Shown here piece after piece: positions 18,985 through 28,465 of a DNA stretch of 64,000 bases. This DNA is from Melioribacter sp. GTDB lineage: Bacteria; Bacteroidota; Ignavibacteria; Ignavibacteriales; Melioribacteraceae. Position 1 is the stretch's first letter; the number at the start of each line of letters is the position of its first letter. A model generated the notes under the pieces. That model searched no databases, was not told the DNA's origin, and worked only from the letters and a program-made list of their open reading frames with translations. Location: the NCBI GenBank assembly GCA_026417975.1, contig JAOACD010000003.1, forward strand, positions 1-64,000, read 5' to 3'. Position numbers and translations under genes: made by a program.

Positions 18985-20202
18985 ATGAGAATAGAAGGAA
19001 ATTTAGCAACCAATCTGACTGAAAGAATTTTATTTTTAAAAGAAGAATTTGAAAAAATATTTAATAGTTCTGATGGGACTGTTATAGCTATTACCCCAGT
19101 AAGTATGATACTTTTAGGAGATCATACACATTACAATGATGGTATTTTGATTTCTGCAGCTTTGGATGGATATTCTTTTTTTATTCTTAGAAAAAGAAAA
19201 GACCAAAATGTTAACATAATTAACTCCAATAATCAGAATAGAGTAGAATTTTCTATAAAAAGTATTCCAGAAGAAAAAGATATTAGCTTTAAGTATCTTA
19301 TTGGAGTAATTAATCAATTCAAAAAGAATAATCTTATTTTTAATAATGGATTTGACTGTATTTTTTATAGTAATATACCTGATTGTATAGGTTTAGGTAA
19401 GTATTCGTCATTAGAGGTAGGATTTGCAAATGCACTAAAAAGATCTTTTAGATTAAAAGTTGCTCCAAATGAATTGATAGATATTCTTTATCAAAATCAG
19501 TTAAATTTGATAGGAAAAATTTCTAACAAGACCCACTATTATACAATTATAAATTCTAAAAAAAATGAATTATACTATCATGATATTCGTGCGAAAGAGT
19601 TTAAATCTATTACTTTAAAAGGCGATCTTGAAGTTGTGATATTTGATACAGGTGAAAAAATAAATAACTCACTGAGTCTTTGTAACGAAAGAATCGAAGA
19701 ATGTGAAATCGGTGTTAAAGGATTACGACTATATATATGGGGTATAAAAAATCTTAGAGATGTAGGTCTAGATTTTTTAGTTAAACATTATCATATGTTA
19801 CCAAGAAGAATTTTTAATCGGGTTTTATATAATGTTAAAGAAAGAGAAAGAGTTGAAAAAGCTATTGTTTATCTTAAAGAGAAAAAGTTTGATGAATTTG
19901 GAAAGAGCATACTTGAATCTCATTGGAGCATGTCGCAGGATTATGAATTAAGTAGTGAAAAATGCGATTTTATTGTAGAACAATCAGCAAAAAGTGATTG
20001 TGTGATAGGTTCTAAAATGATAAGTTGTTCGCCACTTAGAAGCACTTTTCATATTCTAAAGAAGGGTTCTTCGGATAATTTTATTTCTTTAATGAAAAGC
20101 TTGTTTAAGGAAAGGTATAACGAAGAACTTACAGCATATAAATTTAACTTTGCAAGCTCTGTGAAGAATATCTTTACAAAAAAATTCGAAAATGTAGCTT
20201 AA
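18985..20202 (+). CDS. Galactokinase homologue (GHMP fold) with all catalytic motifs degraded; likely pseudoenzyme
   Basis: This 405-residue protein aligns by eye along the full length of galactokinase. The signature region reads ITPVSMILLGDHTHYNDG, so the active-site Arg is S40 and the galactose-binding Asp is H49. The ATP-loop region reads IPDCIGLGKYSSLEVG instead of P.GAGLSSSASLEV. The CGIMDQ catalytic Asp region reads ISNKTHY (H184 in place of Asp). The GGGFGG motif is replaced by SKMISCSPLRST (343-354). The ESHWSMSQDYELSS region typical of galactokinase is still clear. The frame is intact over 405 codons, so it is maintained as a protein, perhaps a sugar or nucleotide sensor. A TPR gene follows 131 nt later. 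Confidence 0.75.
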   Translation: MRIEGNLATNLTERILFLKEEFEKIFNSSDGTVIAITPVSMILLGDHTHYNDGILISAALDGYSFFILRKRKDQNVNIINSNNQNRVEFSIKSIPEEKDISFKYLIGVINQFKKNNLIFNNGFDCIFYSNIPDCIGLGKYSSLEVGFANALKRSFRLKVAPNELIDILYQNQLNLIGKISNKTHYYTIINSKKNELYYHDIRAKEFKSITLKGDLEVVIFDTGEKINNSLSLCNERIEECEIGVKGLRLYIWGIKNLRDVGLDFLVKHYHMLPRRIFNRVLYNVKERERVEKAIVYLKEKKFDEFGKSILESHWSMSQDYELSSEKCDFIVEQSAKSDCVIGSKMISCSPLRSTFHILKKGSSDNFISLMKSLFKERYNEELTAYKFNFASSVKNIFTKKFENVA

Positions 20203-20333
20203 TTTTATTTGCATTATTGAAAATACCTTCAAAAATATCATTTTTTTAGCTTCTTTATGTTGTTCCAAAAAAATCAACTTGATTTTAATAAACCTTAATA
20301 ATACATTTTCGATGAACTTATTTTGGAGTGTAA

Positions 20334-21755
20334 ATGAATTTTTCTGATGAATTCTTTGAAGATTACGATTCATACATAAGCGAAGAAGAAATTGAATCTA
20401 AAATTAAGCTTAGCAGAGAATATGTTGAAGATGGTCAAATTCTCTCTAATCTTGATTTTATAGAAGAAACTATACAGTTGTGTGTAGACTATGATTATAT
20501 TGATGACGGATTATATTTGGCAAATGCTGTACTTGAAGTGGCACCATATAATTCTGACTTATGGCAATACAAGGGAATTTTACTAAATAACTCTTTTGAA
20601 TTCGAAGAAGCTTATCAATGTTTCAAAAAAGCATTGTCTCTTAATCCAAATGACGTTGATTCTCATATAAATATTTCTATTTCGGAAGATAATCTAGGAA
20701 TGTATGAAGAAGCTATAGAATCCTTGAATAAAGCAATTTCTATAGAACCAAATAATGAGGAAACATTATATAGTCTTGGATTATTGTACGAAAAGAAAGA
20801 AAGATTTAACGAAGCAATTTCTTATTTCAAGAAGGCTTTAGAAATTGATCCAACTTTTATGGAAGCTTGGTATGAATTGGGCTATTGTTATGAAAACACA
20901 GATAATTTAAAGGAAGCTCTTTATGCTTATGAAATGTATTTAAATTATGAACCCGATAGCTATACAGGTTGGTACAACAAAGGGGTAGTTTTATTACGTA
21001 TGGAAGAATGGGAAAAGGCAGTAAATGCTTTAGAACTTTCTATAGCTTTAAAAGATGATTTTTCAAGCTCATGGTTTAATTGTGGTTATGCTTACTTTAA
21101 GCTGGGAAGATATAAAGAAGCACTTCATGCTTATAAAAAAGCTTATGAATTGGATCCCGGTGATGAAACTATACTTTATAATTTAGGTCAAACTTACGAA
21201 GAGATGGGTGCCTTTCATAATGCTATAAAATGCTATAACGAAGCAATTAAAATTGACCCTGAATACTATGAGGCATACCTTGCACGTGGCTATTGTTATG
21301 ATTCGATTGGAAAGTATCAGTTAGCATTAAAAGATTTTAATACAGCAATTTCTATAACTTCAGATCCTGAAGATGCTTGGTATGCAAAAGCAGACTTAGA
21401 ATATTCACTCGGAAAACTTCAAGATTCTATTGAGAGCTATAAAAGAGCAATTGAGATTAATAAAGATAATTTTAATGCTTGGTTTAAATTAGCAGAAACT
21501 TACTTTGAACTTGGAAGATGGCTAGAATCTTCTGCTGCGTATGACGAATGTTTAAGATTAAAGCCAGATAATGCAGGAATCTATTATAACAAAGCAAAGA
21601 TATACTTTTTGCTTAGTCATACACAACAAGCCATTGAATATCTAAAAAAAGCTTTTGAACTTGATCCTAATATAAAAGAAGAATTCACAAAAGATTACCC
21701 TGATGTAAAAACTTCTAAGCTATTTATTAAACTCCTTGAAGAAAACAAATCATAA
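20334..21755 (+). CDS. TPR-repeat protein
   Basis: This 473-residue protein is made almost wholly of tandem 34-residue tetratricopeptide repeats (about eleven or twelve). Examples are DSHINISISEDNLGMYEEAI, EAWYELGYCYENTDNLKEAL and EAYLARGYCYDSIGKYQLAL. There is no signal peptide, so it is probably a cytoplasmic scaffold for protein-protein contacts. A short acidic N-terminus (residues 1-35) precedes the repeats. A GGAG ribosome-binding site lies just before the ATG. The aroE gene starts 8 nt downstream, so the two are likely co-transcribed, although no functional link is known. Confidence 0.88.
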   Translation: MNFSDEFFEDYDSYISEEEIESKIKLSREYVEDGQILSNLDFIEETIQLCVDYDYIDDGLYLANAVLEVAPYNSDLWQYKGILLNNSFEFEEAYQCFKKALSLNPNDVDSHINISISEDNLGMYEEAIESLNKAISIEPNNEETLYSLGLLYEKKERFNEAISYFKKALEIDPTFMEAWYELGYCYENTDNLKEALYAYEMYLNYEPDSYTGWYNKGVVLLRMEEWEKAVNALELSIALKDDFSSSWFNCGYAYFKLGRYKEALHAYKKAYELDPGDETILYNLGQTYEEMGAFHNAIKCYNEAIKIDPEYYEAYLARGYCYDSIGKYQLALKDFNTAISITSDPEDAWYAKADLEYSLGKLQDSIESYKRAIEINKDNFNAWFKLAETYFELGRWLESSAAYDECLRLKPDNAGIYYNKAKIYFLLSHTQQAIEYLKKAFELDPNIKEEFTKDYPDVKTSKLFIKLLEENKS

Positions 21756-21763
21756 AGAGAATT

Positions 21764-22642
21764 ATGCAGCTGCAAAATAAATTTAATCATAACACTAAGA
21801 TAGTAGGTGTTATTGGACATCCAATCAAACATTCTTTTTCTCCGCTAATGCATAATATTGCTTTTGAACTTTCTGGATTAAATTATATTTATCTTCCTTT
21901 TGATGTTCCACCATCTGCACTTAAAGATTCATTGAAAGGAATGGTAGCTCTTGGTATAAAAGGTTTTAATGTAACATTACCATTAAAAGAAAAAGTTATT
22001 CCACATTTAAAAGATATCTCAGAAGAAGCTAGCATAATTGGTGCTGTTAATACTATTGTTAATGATGACGGAATTTTAAGAGGCTACAATACAGATGTTT
22101 TAGGCGTCAACGAATCACTTCTTCCTTATAAAGATGAGTTGCAAGGAGCTGTAGTAACAGTAATAGGTGCAGGTGGAGCTTCAAGAAGTGTAATTTATTC
22201 TCTAATACGTAATTTTAAAGTTGAGAGAATCAATATTGTAAATCGAACTGAGCAGTTAGCAGAATCGCTTAGAGATTACTTTTCTACTAAAATGTTGTTT
22301 TCCAATATAAAATCATACCCATTAGTTCCACCCGATCTGGTAGATGTTTTTAGGAACTCAAAATTAATTGTTAATACTACCTCTATTGGAATGTATCCTG
22401 ATGTAGATGATGCTGCTACTACAATTCTTGAATCGTTTACAAAAGACCAAATTGTTTTTGATGTGGTCTACACACCCATTAAAACAAAATTGCTAAAACT
22501 TGCCGAGTCTCAGGGAGCTAGAATTATTACTGGTCTAAAAATGTTTGTGGAACAAGGTGCAAAGTCATATGAAATATGGACTGGACAACAAATGCCAAAA
22601 GATAAGGTTTATAAAGCTCTCGAATCTTATTTAATGAGTTAA
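21764..22642 (+). CDS. aroE: Shikimate dehydrogenase
   Basis: This 292-residue NADPH-dependent enzyme of the shikimate pathway reduces 3-dehydroshikimate to shikimate. It shows the substrate-binding motif GHPIKHSFSPLMHN, the catalytic lysine K75 within FNVTLPLKEK, the GAVNTIV and YNTDVLG segments, and a Rossmann glycine loop VIGAGGASRSVIYSL. The C-terminal half carries NTTSIGMYP and the GLKMFVEQGAKSYEIWTG helix. It follows the TPR gene by 8 nt and is convergent with the ABC ATPase gene, whose stop lies 3 nt away. It looks intact. Confidence 0.94.
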   Translation: MQLQNKFNHNTKIVGVIGHPIKHSFSPLMHNIAFELSGLNYIYLPFDVPPSALKDSLKGMVALGIKGFNVTLPLKEKVIPHLKDISEEASIIGAVNTIVNDDGILRGYNTDVLGVNESLLPYKDELQGAVVTVIGAGGASRSVIYSLIRNFKVERINIVNRTEQLAESLRDYFSTKMLFSNIKSYPLVPPDLVDVFRNSKLIVNTTSIGMYPDVDDAATTILESFTKDQIVFDVVYTPIKTKLLKLAESQGARIITGLKMFVEQGAKSYEIWTGQQMPKDKVYKALESYLMS

Positions 22643-22645
22643 AAC

Positions 22646-23545
22646 TTACTTTATTAAATGCATAAAAATATTTTCTAACGATAATGTTTTCTTTCTAATG
22701 TCTATAACCTCTATATTATTTTCATTCAATAAATCTGTAATTAATTTATTATCTACTAATGTATCGGTAATTACATCAATTCTATCACCAAAAAGTTGAG
22801 CTTCAAAAGATGTTTTTTCTTTTAAGATTTTGTAAGCAATTCTTATAGGTGTACAAACAATTTCTATTACGTGCTTGTTTATTTTTTCTTTCAAGTTATT
22901 TGGATTATCAAGAGCTATTATTTGCCCATTATTCATCATTGCAACTCTATTACATCTTTCTGCTTCATCTAAATAGGGAGTTGTCATAAAAATTGTAATT
23001 CCATCTTTCGATAATTGGGAAAGTATTTTCCAGAAGTCACGTCTTGATACAGGGTCAACCCCTGTAGTTGGTTCGTCAAGAAATAAAATCTTTGGTCTAT
23101 GTATTAAACAGCATGCTAAAGCTAGTTTTTGTTTCATTCCTCCAGAAAGTTGATCAGCTAATCTATTGCGAAAAGGTTTCAATCTAGTAAAATCTAATAG
23201 TTTCTCTCTTCTTTCTTGAAAATCACTAACGTTATGAATTTCTGCAAAAAATTCAATGTTTTCATCAACAGTTAAATCTTTATATAAACTAAATTTTTGT
23301 GAAAGATAACCGATATTTTTTTGGATTTCTTTTTTATTTTCTAAAATATTTTTTTCTAACAATAAAATTTCTCCCTTGTCTGCTCTGAGCAATCCGCATA
23401 GTATTTTTATTATTGTAGTTTTTCCAGCTCCATCTGGACCAACTAAGCCAAACATTTCTCCTTTATTAATTGAGAACGATACATCATTTACAGCTTTTAT
23501 AGTTCCGTAGGATTTGTGTAAGTTTTTAACTTGCACAATATTCAT
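22646..23545 (-). CDS. ABC-2 type transporter ATP-binding subunit
   Basis: This 299-residue ATPase has Walker A GPDGAGKTT (36-44), Q-loop LSQKFSLY, signature LSGGMKQ (133-139), Walker B with Glu ILFLDEPTTG, and a C-terminal extension of the DrrA/CcmA/YbhF kind. It follows the HlyD-like gene by 71 nt on the same strand. Together they resemble part of the YbhGFSR-type efflux system, in which the ATPase works with an HlyD adaptor and two ABC-2 permeases. No permease gene is present downstream, where aroE is convergent, nor upstream, so the set looks incomplete here. Confidence 0.88.
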   Translation of the reverse strand: MNIVQVKNLHKSYGTIKAVNDVSFSINKGEMFGLVGPDGAGKTTIIKILCGLLRADKGEILLLEKNILENKKEIQKNIGYLSQKFSLYKDLTVDENIEFFAEIHNVSDFQERREKLLDFTRLKPFRNRLADQLSGGMKQKLALACCLIHRPKILFLDEPTTGVDPVSRRDFWKILSQLSKDGITIFMTTPYLDEAERCNRVAMMNNGQIIALDNPNNLKEKINKHVIEIVCTPIRIAYKILKEKTSFEAQLFGDRIDVITDTLVDNKLITDLLNENNIEVIDIRKKTLSLENIFMHLIK

Positions 23546-23616
23546 ATGTTCTTCAAATGTATTTCTTATAAAGTTTTGTTTTTAGATTAACGGATAATAT
23601 AGAACTTTATTTAAAA

Positions 23617-24603
23617 CTAATTCGTAATTCTTATAATTGCATCTGCTGGCATTCCTGCTTTTAATTCCATATTAGGATTAGGAATTTTAATTTTAACTTC
23701 AAAGACAAGTTTAGTTCGCTCTTCTATTGTTTGAATATTTTTAGGGGTGAACTCAGCTTCAGGAGAAATAAAGATGACTGTTCCAGAAAAGACTTTGTCT
23801 TTAAAAGAATCAACTTTAATTTCTGCTTTTTGTCCAAGCTTAACTTTACCTAAGTCTTTTTCTGATATATAAATTGATAACTTAACCTCTGATAAATCTG
23901 ATACTTTGAAAAGTGAAGACATAATGGTAACAGTTTCTCCTACTTCAACAAATTTTTTTACTATAAAGCCATTAATAGGAGATACAACAAAACAATCTCG
24001 AATATTTTTTTCTATTAATTCTACTGCTGCTACAGCTTTTTCGTAATTTGCTTTTGCTTGTGCAATTTCTTCTGGGCGCGTATAATTTTTTATTTTATTA
24101 TAAATTTCTTTTGCAGAATTTAATTGAGCTAAAGCAATTTCATAACGTGTCAAGGCTTCTTCATACTGTCTTTTATTTATTGAATTGGTTTGATACAAAT
24201 TTTCCATTCTATCTTTATCATTTTTAGCAAGAATAAAATTTGCTTCTGCTTGCTTTAATGATTCTTCTGCTTGTTTAATGTCCTCTTTACGAGCTCCTTT
24301 CAACAATAAATCATATTGTGCTTTTGCGATATCTTTGTTTGCTTTTGCTTGTTTTAATTGTAGCAGTAGTGATTCTTGATCAATTACTAAAATTGTATCT
24401 CCAACAGAAACTCTTTCTCCTTCATGTTTGAGTATTTTTATTATTTTTCCAGCTATTTGTGAACTTACCGTTACTTCAGTTGCTTCAATTGTTCCTGATT
24501 CTTCAATAAAATAATCACTATTGTTTTTACAACCATAAAAAATAATGAGTGTAAATATTAGTCTTATTATTTTTTTTAGGTGATTATTAATGAATTTATT
24601 CAT
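23617..24603 (-). CDS. HlyD-family efflux adaptor, probable lipoprotein
   Basis: This 328-residue periplasmic adaptor has an N-terminal membrane segment ending in IIFYGC (lipobox-like, C25), so it is probably lipid-anchored. It contains the half-lipoyl motif EVTVSSQIAGKIIKILKHEGERVSVGDTILVID. A long coiled-coil hairpin (about residues 85-195, with repeated QAEE/LKQAEAN) follows. The second lipoyl half is VVSPINGFIVKKFVEVGETV, and beta-barrel segments end the chain. It resembles YbhG. It is transcribed ahead of the ABC ATPase gene. The usual outer-membrane TolC-type partner and permeases are not encoded nearby. Confidence 0.87.
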   Translation of the reverse strand: MNKFINNHLKKIIRLIFTLIIFYGCKNNSDYFIEESGTIEATEVTVSSQIAGKIIKILKHEGERVSVGDTILVIDQESLLLQLKQAKANKDIAKAQYDLLLKGARKEDIKQAEESLKQAEANFILAKNDKDRMENLYQTNSINKRQYEEALTRYEIALAQLNSAKEIYNKIKNYTRPEEIAQAKANYEKAVAAVELIEKNIRDCFVVSPINGFIVKKFVEVGETVTIMSSLFKVSDLSEVKLSIYISEKDLGKVKLGQKAEIKVDSFKDKVFSGTVIFISPEAEFTPKNIQTIEERTKLVFEVKIKIPNPNMELKAGMPADAIIRITN

Positions 24604-25279
24604 TTTTATTAAACCGTTTTTATTAATAGTTTGTTATAATTTTTTTCTTTTCTAATTAGTATTCTGTAAAGTAATTTGATGTTAATTTGATAACTTTGCT
24701 AAAAGAGAAATTGTTGTTTAGAATAAAATTGAAGCTCATTACTGCTTGTATGGTCCATCTGAAAATGTTTATTATAATTTGATGTAGTACTTTAATAAAG
24801 TAACCTTTCTTTACTATTTGCAATTGAAATTCAGAAATATTTTTATTAATGGAGTTTGCTCTAAATAAATCCATTTCTTTCCATGGAGTAAGTTGATAAA
24901 GTCTTAAATCATTAAGCTATTTCTCCATTCATCTTATAATTCGAACTTTTACTGTCTCAATAATTTTGACAATTTTTTTAATGAATGACTTTTGTTTTTA
25001 GTAATATTTTCAATTTTTTTCATTTTATTTATAAGAGAATTAGTCATGGAGTTTATTAAATCATTTTTTAATAAAAAAATGTTTACAATTACTTTTTTAC
25101 TTATTTTTTAGAGATGGTGCTATTTTATCCATTGTTATTTATAGAAACCCTCATTTAAAATTTTCTGTACTGACTAATATCGTTTTTTTTCAACCATTAG
25201 GAAAGAAAATTTATTTTAAAGCAAAATTAATTAAGTGGAAACTAAAGAATCAATCAAAGTTTTCTAGTTTTAGCATTAT
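24604..25279. other. Intergenic stretch with no supported gene
   Basis: About 676 nt of very AT-rich sequence lie upstream of the HlyD gene. Short open frames exist on both strands (for example 24656-24874 on the minus strand and two adjoining plus-strand frames around 25047-25290), but none has a recognisable product or convincing start. It could be the remains of lost transporter genes. This cannot be shown from the sequence alone. Confidence 0.5.
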
Positions 25280-25876
25280 TTATGGTTTTAATCCAACAAA
25301 GCGGATGACAATAGCCTCCCCTTTATGACCAATTCCTTCATTTAGAAAAATCTTTTCTCTAGAAAACTTTTCAAATTCGAGGTCAATAAAATCTTCTGCA
25401 ATTTCTTCAAGAGAGTAAAGAAGGGATTCATCTTTTGGGCCACCTGAGTTGTATTTTAGTTGCTCTTTATCAAAAACCTCGAGAATTAATTTGCCCGAAG
25501 GCTTTAATGTTTCTATGATTTTTTTGTGTATATTTTTTCTTAATTCTTCATCAAGATGTAAATAAAAATAACCAACCGCATCATAATGATTGCTCAAAGG
25601 AGTAAATTCAGATAAATCTTTTAGAAAATAATTTATTGTTACATAATTTTCTTTTGCAAGATTCATTGCTTTTTTTTTGGCTTCTTCACTAAAATCTATA
25701 GCATCTACTTCCCACCCTAGTTTTGCAGCATAGACAGCATTTCTTCCCTCGCCTTCTCCTAAAAAAAGAATTTTTCCAGGTGTAATTTTTTTTAATTCTT
25801 CTTTCAGAAATTCGTTAGGTTTTTTTCCATAAATATATTCTTCGGTAGAATATCTTTTGTTCCACAAGTCTTTCAT
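25280..25876 (-). CDS. Class I SAM-dependent methyltransferase (TehB/thiol methyltransferase-like)
   Basis: This 198-residue protein has the Rossmann-like methyltransferase motif I at ILFLGEGEGRNA (36-47), an acidic ribose-binding position in VDAIDFS, and post-motif strands DAVGYFYLHL and GKLILEVF. The start, WNKRYSTEEYIYGKKPNEFL, is typical of a group of small methyltransferases related to TehB and thiol or thiopurine methyltransferases. The acceptor is unknown. It is divergent from the GroES-like gene with only 68 nt between the starts, so the two may share a control region. Confidence 0.82.
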   Translation of the reverse strand: MKDLWNKRYSTEEYIYGKKPNEFLKEELKKITPGKILFLGEGEGRNAVYAAKLGWEVDAIDFSEEAKKKAMNLAKENYVTINYFLKDLSEFTPLSNHYDAVGYFYLHLDEELRKNIHKKIIETLKPSGKLILEVFDKEQLKYNSGGPKDESLLYSLEEIAEDFIDLEFEKFSREKIFLNEGIGHKGEAIVIRFVGLKP

Positions 25877-25944
25877 ATTTTATACCTTGTCGAAAATGGC
25901 TGACTTTTATTATTTTTGCTATCGAAATATAAGATAACTTTGCA

Positions 25945-26307
25945 TTGATTAACACAGATAAAATAATAATAGTTGGTGACCGCGTTTTAATAAAACCCGA
26001 AGATAATCTTGAAAGAACAAACAGCGGTCTTTACTTGCCTCCGGGTGTTCATGAAAAAGAAAAAGTTCAAGGAGGTTATGTAATAAAAGTTGGTCCAGGT
26101 TATCCAATTGGAATCCCAGTAGATGACGATGAACCATGGAAAGAACGAAAATCAATTAGATACTTCCCTCTTCAAGCAAAAGAAGGTGACTTCGCTTTAT
26201 TCCTGCGTAAAGATGCTATCGAAGTTGAAATCGAAAAACAAAAGTTTGTAATTGTAAATCAATCAGCTATACTACTTTTATATAGAGATGAAGAACTTCT
26301 AAGTTAA
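25945..26307 (+). CDS. Long GroES-family co-chaperonin-like protein
   Basis: This 120-residue protein has the GroES fold signature: VGDRVLIKPEDNLERTNSGLYLPPG at the N-terminus, GYVIKVGPG in the middle and VIVNQSAILLLY at the end. Classical GroES is about 95 residues; the extra length is an insert (GYPIGIPVDDDEPWKERKSIRYFPLQ) before the last strands. The only plausible start is TTG at 25945, since no in-frame ATG precedes the fold. No groEL lies nearby, so it is probably a paralogue of the main GroES. It is divergent from a methyltransferase gene. Confidence 0.8.
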   Translation: MINTDKIIIVGDRVLIKPEDNLERTNSGLYLPPGVHEKEKVQGGYVIKVGPGYPIGIPVDDDEPWKERKSIRYFPLQAKEGDFALFLRKDAIEVEIEKQKFVIVNQSAILLLYRDEELLS

Positions 26308-26423
26308 TCTTCCCTGTTTCTAAGATTTTTTTGATTTATATTACAGCACACAAAATTTTTATTCCATTTACTTACTTCTTTTTTATAATTTTTAATCAAT
26401 AAAAATTTACAGAAGGGTAATTT

Positions 26424-28463
26424 ATGAACTTTTTAATTAGAACCTTATGTATAAGTTTATTGTTAATTGGAAATTTTTTTGCTCAAAAACAAAGAGCAAT
26501 GATACCTGAAGATCTGTGGGCAATGAAGAGAATAGGTAGCTTCGATTTATCTCCTGATGGAAAAACATTGGCTTTTACAGTTACTACTTTTGATATTGAG
26601 AAGAATAAGGGGAATTCAGATATCTGGCTAATTGATACTGATGGAAAAAATTTAAGACCTCTTAAAAATTCAGAAGAAAATGAGGCTAATCCAAAATTTT
26701 CTCCTGATGGAAGATCAATTGCGTATGAATATAAAGGTAATATTTGGTTATGCGATTTAAATGGTAAAAATGATGTTCAACTTACCAATTTTTATACAGG
26801 AGCATCTGGCTTAGTCTGGTCAAAAGATGGAAAAAAAGTTTTGTTTGTCTCAGAAGTTTATCCTGAATGCAGCGACCAAAATTGTAATGAACAAAAAGAT
26901 AAAGCAAAAGAGCAAAGCAAAGTAAAAGCAAAAATAATTACAGACTTAATGTTTCGTTTTTGGAATAAATGGAGAGATGAAAAGAGAAGCCATTTATTTT
27001 TATATGATATTGAAAAGAAAGAGTATTATGATTTAATACTAAACACAAAGTTTGATGTACCCCCAATTGATTTAACAAGTAATCAAGATTATACATTTTC
27101 TCCTGATGGAAAAGAAATTGCTTTTGTAATGAATACTGATAAAATAATTGCAACAAGCACTAATAATGACATTTTTATTGTTAATACTTCTGATATTAAA
27201 ATTGGAAAACCAGCCCCATACAAAAAAATTTCTGTAAGTTATGGTAATGATAATCAACCTGTTTATTCTCCTGATGGAAAATATATTGCATTTAGGTCTA
27301 TGAGTCGTGCTGGTTTTGAAGCAGATAAATATGATTTAATTATTTATAACAGGACTACAGGAACTTTAAGAAATCTTACTCAAAAAATAGATTTATCAAT
27401 TGGACAAATTTTATGGTCTCCGGATAGCAAATACATTTATTTCGATGCTCCTAACCAAATTTATAATTCAATTTATAGAATAAATGTTGAAACTGGAGAT
27501 TTACTAACCTTTGTGAAAGATGGCGTAAATGAAAGCATGATTATATCATCAAATGGTGAATTTGTATTCTTTAAAAGACAAAAAACAACTATGCCTGCGG
27601 AATTATTTTCATTAAAGACGAATGGAGGAGGTATAGAACAAATAACTAATCTGAATGGAGGTTTACTTTCTCAACTTAAATTTAGTGAACCTGAAACATT
27701 TTGGACTGAAGGTGCTCAAGGAGAAAAAGTCCAATCAATTTTAATAAAACCACCATTTTTTGATGAAAGGAAAAAATACCCAATGATTTTTTTGATACAC
27801 GGAGGACCTCAAGGACATTGGGCAGATGATTTTCATTATAGATGGAATTTACAATTATTTGCAGCAAAAGGTTATGTAGTTATTGCGCCAAATCCTAGAG
27901 GAAGTATAGGATATGGCCAAAAATTTGTTGACGAAATTTCTGGTGATTGGGGAGGTAAAGTTTATATAGATTTAATGAATGTATGTGACTATGCATTAGA
28001 AAAATTTAAATTTATAGACTCGAAAAATATTTTTGCAGCAGGAGCTTCTTATGGTGGCTATATGATTAATTGGATTCTTGGTCATACAGATAGGTTTAAT
28101 GCCCTTGTTTCGCATGCAGGAGTTTATAATTTAGAAAGTATGTATGGAACTACAGAAGAACTGTGGTTCCCAGAATGGGAATTTAAAGGAACACCCTGGA
28201 CTAATAGAAAACTTTATGAATTGTGGTCGCCACACCGTTATGCAGAAAACTTTAAAACACCAACTTTAGTTATTCATGGAGCAAATGATTTTAGAGTTCC
28301 GGAAGGACAAGCTTTCGAATTATTTACTACTTTGCAAAGAAAAGGCGTTCCTAGTAAGCTATTATATTTCCCCGACGAAGACCATTTTGTAACAAAACCA
28401 CAAAATTCACTACTGTGGTGGAAAACTGTTTTTGAATGGTTCGAAAATTATAAGGAGAAATAA
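26424..28463 (+). CDS. S9-family peptidase (prolyl oligopeptidase/dipeptidyl peptidase type), secreted
   Basis: This 679-residue protein starts with a signal peptide (LIRTLCISLLLIGNFFAQ). A beta-propeller of WD40-like blades (about 35-410; repeated SPDGK motifs such as SPDGKTLAFTVT and SPDGKYIAFRSM) is followed by an alpha/beta-hydrolase domain. The catalytic triad is S542 in GASYGGYM, D622 in HGANDFRVPEGQ and H654 in DEDHFV. The oxyanion-region motif HGGPQGHW is present. Such enzymes cleave peptides from short substrates in the periplasm. The DUF1232 gene starts 2 nt after the stop, so it is probably co-transcribed. Confidence 0.92.
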   Translation: MNFLIRTLCISLLLIGNFFAQKQRAMIPEDLWAMKRIGSFDLSPDGKTLAFTVTTFDIEKNKGNSDIWLIDTDGKNLRPLKNSEENEANPKFSPDGRSIAYEYKGNIWLCDLNGKNDVQLTNFYTGASGLVWSKDGKKVLFVSEVYPECSDQNCNEQKDKAKEQSKVKAKIITDLMFRFWNKWRDEKRSHLFLYDIEKKEYYDLILNTKFDVPPIDLTSNQDYTFSPDGKEIAFVMNTDKIIATSTNNDIFIVNTSDIKIGKPAPYKKISVSYGNDNQPVYSPDGKYIAFRSMSRAGFEADKYDLIIYNRTTGTLRNLTQKIDLSIGQILWSPDSKYIYFDAPNQIYNSIYRINVETGDLLTFVKDGVNESMIISSNGEFVFFKRQKTTMPAELFSLKTNGGGIEQITNLNGGLLSQLKFSEPETFWTEGAQGEKVQSILIKPPFFDERKKYPMIFLIHGGPQGHWADDFHYRWNLQLFAAKGYVVIAPNPRGSIGYGQKFVDEISGDWGGKVYIDLMNVCDYALEKFKFIDSKNIFAAGASYGGYMINWILGHTDRFNALVSHAGVYNLESMYGTTEELWFPEWEFKGTPWTNRKLYELWSPHRYAENFKTPTLVIHGANDFRVPEGQAFELFTTLQRKGVPSKLLYFPDEDHFVTKPQNSLLWWKTVFEWFENYKEK

Positions 28464-28465
28464 AT

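Noticed and set aside
24656-24874. 72-codon minus-strand frame upstream of the HlyD gene
   Set aside because: No recognisable family, no good ribosome-binding site and an AT-driven composition; not supported as a gene.
25047-25290. Two adjoining plus-strand open frames that could be a broken membrane-protein gene
   Set aside because: The first ends after 22 codons and the second has no start and runs into the 3' end of the methyltransferase gene; no product is recognisable.
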